26,508 bases of DNA from Hallerella sp964587155 (lineage in GTDB: Bacteria > Fibrobacterota > Fibrobacteria > Fibrobacterales > Fibrobacteraceae). The notes beneath the pieces are model-generated. The model saw only the letters and a list, made by a program, of their open reading frames with translations. It did no database searches and had not been told where the DNA came from. Positions 23,964-26,508 of this stretch are shown in pieces. Location of the stretch: positions 1 through 26,508 of the forward strand of contig CAZPKF010000025.1 in NCBI GenBank assembly GCA_964587155.1, read 5' to 3'. Made by a program: the position numbers and the translations under genes. Position 1 is the first letter of the stretch; each line of letters opens with the position of its first letter.

Positions 23964-24992
23964 TCAGTGGCGGAAATGACGCATTCCGGTGAAGACCATC
24001 GCAATGCCGAACTTGTCTGCGGCTTCAATGGAAAGATCGTCTTTTTTGGAACCGCCCGGTTGAACAATGTAACGCACGCCAGCATCATGAGCCGCTTCCA
24101 CATTGTCCGGGAACGGGAAGAATGCGTCCGAACCCATGACAACTTCTCCAAAAACTTTTCGTTCGAGAGCGTGCAGAGCATCTGCGTCTAAACCCTGAGC
24201 CTCTGGCATCCGGGCGACATTGTCGCGAACCCGAGGCTGGCAAAGGCGAAGATTCGAATCAATGCGGTTCGGCTGTCCCGGTCCAAGTCCGAGCACCTGG
24301 AAATAACCCGGCTTGTATTCGTACCCCATCACGATAGCGTTGGACTTCGTATGCTTCGTCACCAACCACGTAAAGCGGGCCAATTCTTCTTTGTTTTTCG
24401 GGAATTGCGCCTTGGTGACGCATTCGAATTTTTCATAAGTACCGACGTCGCGATCTTGCACGAGCATTCCGCCAATTACGTGCTTGTACACTTTGCCGGG
24501 CTTCGCCTTTTCAATTTTTCCCACTTCCAAAAGCCGAATGTCCTTGGATTTATTTTTCAAAAATTCAAGGGCGTCTTCGTCAAAAGACGGGGCAAGAAGA
24601 ATTTCCACAAAGCGACCCTTCAAAAATTGAGCTGTCGCCAAATCCACTTTACGCGTTGACGCAATGACAGAACCGAAAGCGGAGACCGGATCTCCAGCCC
24701 AAGCAGCTTCCATCGCTTCGAGCAGAGTTTCTCCAGTCGCCAGTCCACACGGATTCATGTGCTTCACGATGACAATCGCATTGGAATCGCTAAATTCCCG
24801 GGCCATTTCCAAGGCGGCATCCGCATCGACAATGTTGTTGTAAGAAAGTTCTTTGCCATGCAACTGTTTTGCCGTGGCGAGACTCGCTTCAGTGCAATCC
24901 GGATCGCGGTAAAATACGGCGGACTGGTGAGAGTTTTCTCCATAACGGAGCGGTTGCGGATCCACAAATTTCAGGTTCAATTCTTCTGACAT
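23964..24992 (-). CDS. purH: AICAR transformylase, stand-alone (PurH without IMP cyclohydrolase domain)
   Basis: A 342-residue protein that corresponds only to the AICAR formyltransferase part of PurH, which normally has about 510-530 residues. It starts at LRYGENSHQ, exactly the linker at which the transformylase part begins. The catalytic KHMNPCG (Lys77-His78), GPGQPNRI, GSDAFFPFPDN and the C-terminal FTGMRHFRH are intact. It should transfer a formyl group from 10-formyl-THF to AICAR in purine synthesis. The MGS-like cyclohydrolase domain is missing and the gene upstream is the unrelated symporter, so closure to IMP must be done elsewhere. The start is set by GAGGTG 4 bases before the ATG; a GTG two codons earlier is inside that ribosome site. 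Confidence 0.9.
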   Translation of the reverse strand: MSEELNLKFVDPQPLRYGENSHQSAVFYRDPDCTEASLATAKQLHGKELSYNNIVDADAALEMAREFSDSNAIVIVKHMNPCGLATGETLLEAMEAAWAGDPVSAFGSVIASTRKVDLATAQFLKGRFVEILLAPSFDEDALEFLKNKSKDIRLLEVGKIEKAKPGKVYKHVIGGMLVQDRDVGTYEKFECVTKAQFPKNKEELARFTWLVTKHTKSNAIVMGYEYKPGYFQVLGLGPGQPNRIDSNLRLCQPRVRDNVARMPEAQGLDADALHALERKVFGEVVMGSDAFFPFPDNVEAAHDAGVRYIVQPGGSKKDDLSIEAADKFGIAMVFTGMRHFRH

Positions 24993-24994
24993 AA

Positions 24995-26365
24995 TCACCT
25001 CGGATTAAAACGTTTTTTCAAAGATAGCAATTCGGGAGCGTTTCGGATACGCCCACAAAAAAGCAGAGTGCCATTCACGGCAAAAGCGAGCACAAGGAAA
25101 AAATCCCCCAAGTGCGGAATGGATGTTTGCGGAATCAATTTTCCAAGGAGCGCAAGACAGCCCCCGGCAAGAATCGCCGCCGAAATGAATTTCGATTTCA
25201 CCCGCAAGCCGGCAAGTCCAAACAATATCGGCAACGTGAAAGCCCCTGCATAAACAGCGAGCGCAAGCAAAAGCATCGCGATAATGTCTTTGAACAAAAG
25301 TGCAATTGCAAGTGCCGCCAACCCGTTCACAACAATCACCAAACGCGTTCGGCGGATTTCCGCCCGGTCATCCAGACTTTTTTTGCTCACCAGTTGCGTA
25401 AAAATAATGGAAGAACTGAGCAAAGTCGTATCGGCGGAAGAAAGCACAACGCTCAAAAGGCAAAGTCCAAGCAGCGGAAAGAGCGGCCCGGGCAGAACCA
25501 TTTTCCCGATTTCAATAATTCTCGCCCCACCCGACTCATTCGGAAGAAAAGCACCATATTGTGCGAGAAATCCAATGCAGGCGGCCACAACAGCGAGAAT
25601 CATCGCCGACACCAAAATGGACCTTTCGGCAGTTTTTTCATTTTTTGCGCAGAACAAACGCGAAAACATGTCCGGCCCCGCCGTATAAGTCGTCGCATAC
25701 GTCAAAAGCAAGAGAATCAAATCAAACGGCGAGAAATTTGCATTGAATGGAAATGCGAGAGCGACATTTTCCGGATGCGAAGCGGGCGTCCGCCCAGCAA
25801 AAAACACCAAAACGAAAATACCGAATATAATCAATGCGGCCTGCAGAAAATCAGTCCGCAAAACGGAAATCTGCCCGCCAAAAACGGTGTACCCGATAAA
25901 GACGATTGCGCTGACAATTGCCGCCACAGAATATTCCATGCCGACAAAACTTTGCAATAATTTTGCAGCAGCAATGATTTGCGCGGCGACAACGCCTGTC
26001 CACGCAAGCGGAATCACAATTGACGCCACAGTTCGAGGACCTTTCCCATAAAGGTCTTCTACCATATCGGGAAGCGTAAAACGTCGGATTTTCATAATCT
26101 TTGGAAGGAACGGCAGCAAAGCCAAAAGCCCCATTGCGCCAGAAAGCAAGAACCATGTCGCTGCGCCGCCGAGGAGTGGCCCCGTATCCACAGCGCCTAT
26201 GACCGCAGAACCGCCAAGAATCGTAGCCAAAAGACTCCCCGAAACCATCAAGGCGGAGCCTCCCTTGCGGGCGACAAAAAAATCGGAAACGCTTTTCACT
26301 TTAGAGGCACTCGCAAAAGCGATAAACGCCAATGCCAAAACATAAACAATTAAAAGATAAGCCAT
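24995..26365 (-). CDS. sodium:solute symporter (SSS family)
   Basis: A 456-residue membrane protein, almost entirely hydrophobic, with about 12-13 transmembrane helices. The N-terminal SVSDFFVARKGGSALMVSGS and the sodium-site SSADTTLLSSS in the middle are typical of the solute:sodium symporter family (PutP/PanF group). The C-terminus ends in a basic cytoplasmic tail. The substrate cannot be told from sequence. It is the first gene of a unit with purH, the 150-residue protein and trmFO; its stop overlaps the purH ribosome site and lies 2 bases before the purH ATG. An inverted repeat sits directly before its start codon. Confidence 0.88.
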   Translation of the reverse strand: MAYLLIVYVLALAFIAFASASKVKSVSDFFVARKGGSALMVSGSLLATILGGSAVIGAVDTGPLLGGAATWFLLSGAMGLLALLPFLPKIMKIRRFTLPDMVEDLYGKGPRTVASIVIPLAWTGVVAAQIIAAAKLLQSFVGMEYSVAAIVSAIVFIGYTVFGGQISVLRTDFLQAALIIFGIFVLVFFAGRTPASHPENVALAFPFNANFSPFDLILLLLTYATTYTAGPDMFSRLFCAKNEKTAERSILVSAMILAVVAACIGFLAQYGAFLPNESGGARIIEIGKMVLPGPLFPLLGLCLLSVVLSSADTTLLSSSIIFTQLVSKKSLDDRAEIRRTRLVIVVNGLAALAIALLFKDIIAMLLLALAVYAGAFTLPILFGLAGLRVKSKFISAAILAGGCLALLGKLIPQTSIPHLGDFFLVLAFAVNGTLLFCGRIRNAPELLSLKKRFNPR

Positions 26366-26388
26366 GCCTAAAATTTAACTCTTTAGGC
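26366..26388 (-). promoter_or_regulatory. inverted repeat abutting the symporter start codon
   Basis: GCCTAAA (26366-26372) and TTTAGGC (26382-26388) are exact reverse complements with a 9-base spacer. On the minus strand the second arm (ending TTTAGGC) includes the likely ribosome-binding AGG and touches the ATG. It could be an operator or an RNA hairpin that hides the start. Confidence 0.4.
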
Positions 26389-26436
26389 ACACAATACCGA
26401 ATTTTGCGATAAAGTTTCCCAATTTTAAAATCCGGC

Positions 26437-26497
26437 TTAAGTGTCAAAATGAGACCTGAATAAGGCCTCATTTTCATTTAAGTGTCATTTGGAGACC
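26437..26497. repeat. 20-bp direct repeat pair, possible IS21-type element end
   Basis: TTAAGTGTCAAAATGAGACC (26437-26456) and TTAAGTGTCATTTGGAGACC (26478-26497) share 16 of 20 positions and differ only in the central four bases. They are 41 bases apart. Paired end repeats of this kind occur in IS21-family elements; this is inference, because the element would lie outside the window. Confidence 0.45.
26446..26474. terminator. bidirectional terminator-like hairpin
   Basis: A 12-base arm (26446-26457) pairs with 26463-26474 at 11 of 12 positions around the 5-base loop GAATA, with an A-run before it and a T-run at its end. It could terminate transcripts from either side. It lies between and partly inside the direct repeats at the right edge. 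Confidence 0.55.
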
Positions 26498-26508
26498 CGG
26501 TTTCATAT

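Noticed and set aside
25112..25960. 282-codon plus-strand open frame opposite the symporter
   Set aside because: Lys/Arg/Asn-rich composition typical of antisense of a membrane-protein gene; no ribosome site or family.
1..26508. CRISPR arrays, tRNA or rRNA genes
   Set aside because: No regularly spaced repeat series, no tRNA cloverleaf with a T-loop consensus, and no rRNA-like segment was seen.

Overview
The window looks like a Fibrobacter-type chromosome: it has a moderate GC content and a very large surface cellulase of modular build with Asp-rich segments. It also has a cytoplasmic GH5 glucanase, a beta-barrel envelope protein and an outer-membrane-bacterium style lipoprotein. This assignment is inferred from gene content and style, not from a marker gene. 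No rRNA, tRNA, CRISPR array or complete transposon was seen. Coding density is very high, with many stop/start overlaps, so most genes belong to short translationally coupled operons.

Layout. Bases 1-8527 (+): the 3' part of a GH9 cellulase with FN3-like, CBM3-like and Asp-rich modules. It is followed after 13 bp by a membrane PAS histidine kinase, a CheY-like receiver and an NtrC-family sigma-54 activator. Bases 8535-11021 (-): a class 2-like dihydroorotate dehydrogenase, a small outer-membrane barrel protein and a PDZ-thioredoxin fusion. Bases 11058-13620 (+): an M20 peptidase, a CobB-type sirtuin and a YbaK-type Cys-tRNA(Pro) deacylase. Bases 13621-14048 hold no intact gene but contain inverted repeats, a degenerate heptamer repeat and protein-like minus-strand fragments. 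Bases 14049-14771 (+): RNase PH. Bases 14772-15011 contain a minus-strand Rho-independent terminator preceded by several hairpins and a possible promoter, so a small RNA is likely. Bases 15012-16931 (+): a CvfB-like S1 RNA-binding protein and a signal-less GH5 glucanase.

Bases 16928-19847 (-): a thiamine operon, thiC / ThiE-like / thiD, headed by a clear TPP riboswitch. Bases 19971-22192 (+): a lipoprotein polyamine-type binding protein with a TTG start, and tgt. A Rho-independent terminator for these two lies inside the opposing trmFO gene. Bases 22193-26365 (-): a sodium:solute symporter, an AICAR transformylase lacking the usual IMP cyclohydrolase domain, an unrecognised 150-residue protein, and trmFO, all tightly packed. 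The last 70 bases carry a 20-bp direct repeat and a hairpin that resemble the ends of an IS21-type element running off the window.

The most interesting points are the stand-alone AICAR transformylase, a degenerate ThiE inside an otherwise normal riboswitch operon, and active-site variants in the DHODH (Cys for Ser) and the sirtuin (Y-x-x-L for Y-x-x-R). The candidate ncRNA near 14.8 kb and the two-receiver sigma-54 signalling set coupled to a cellulase also stand out. I did not find a clear novel multi-gene defence or mobile system.
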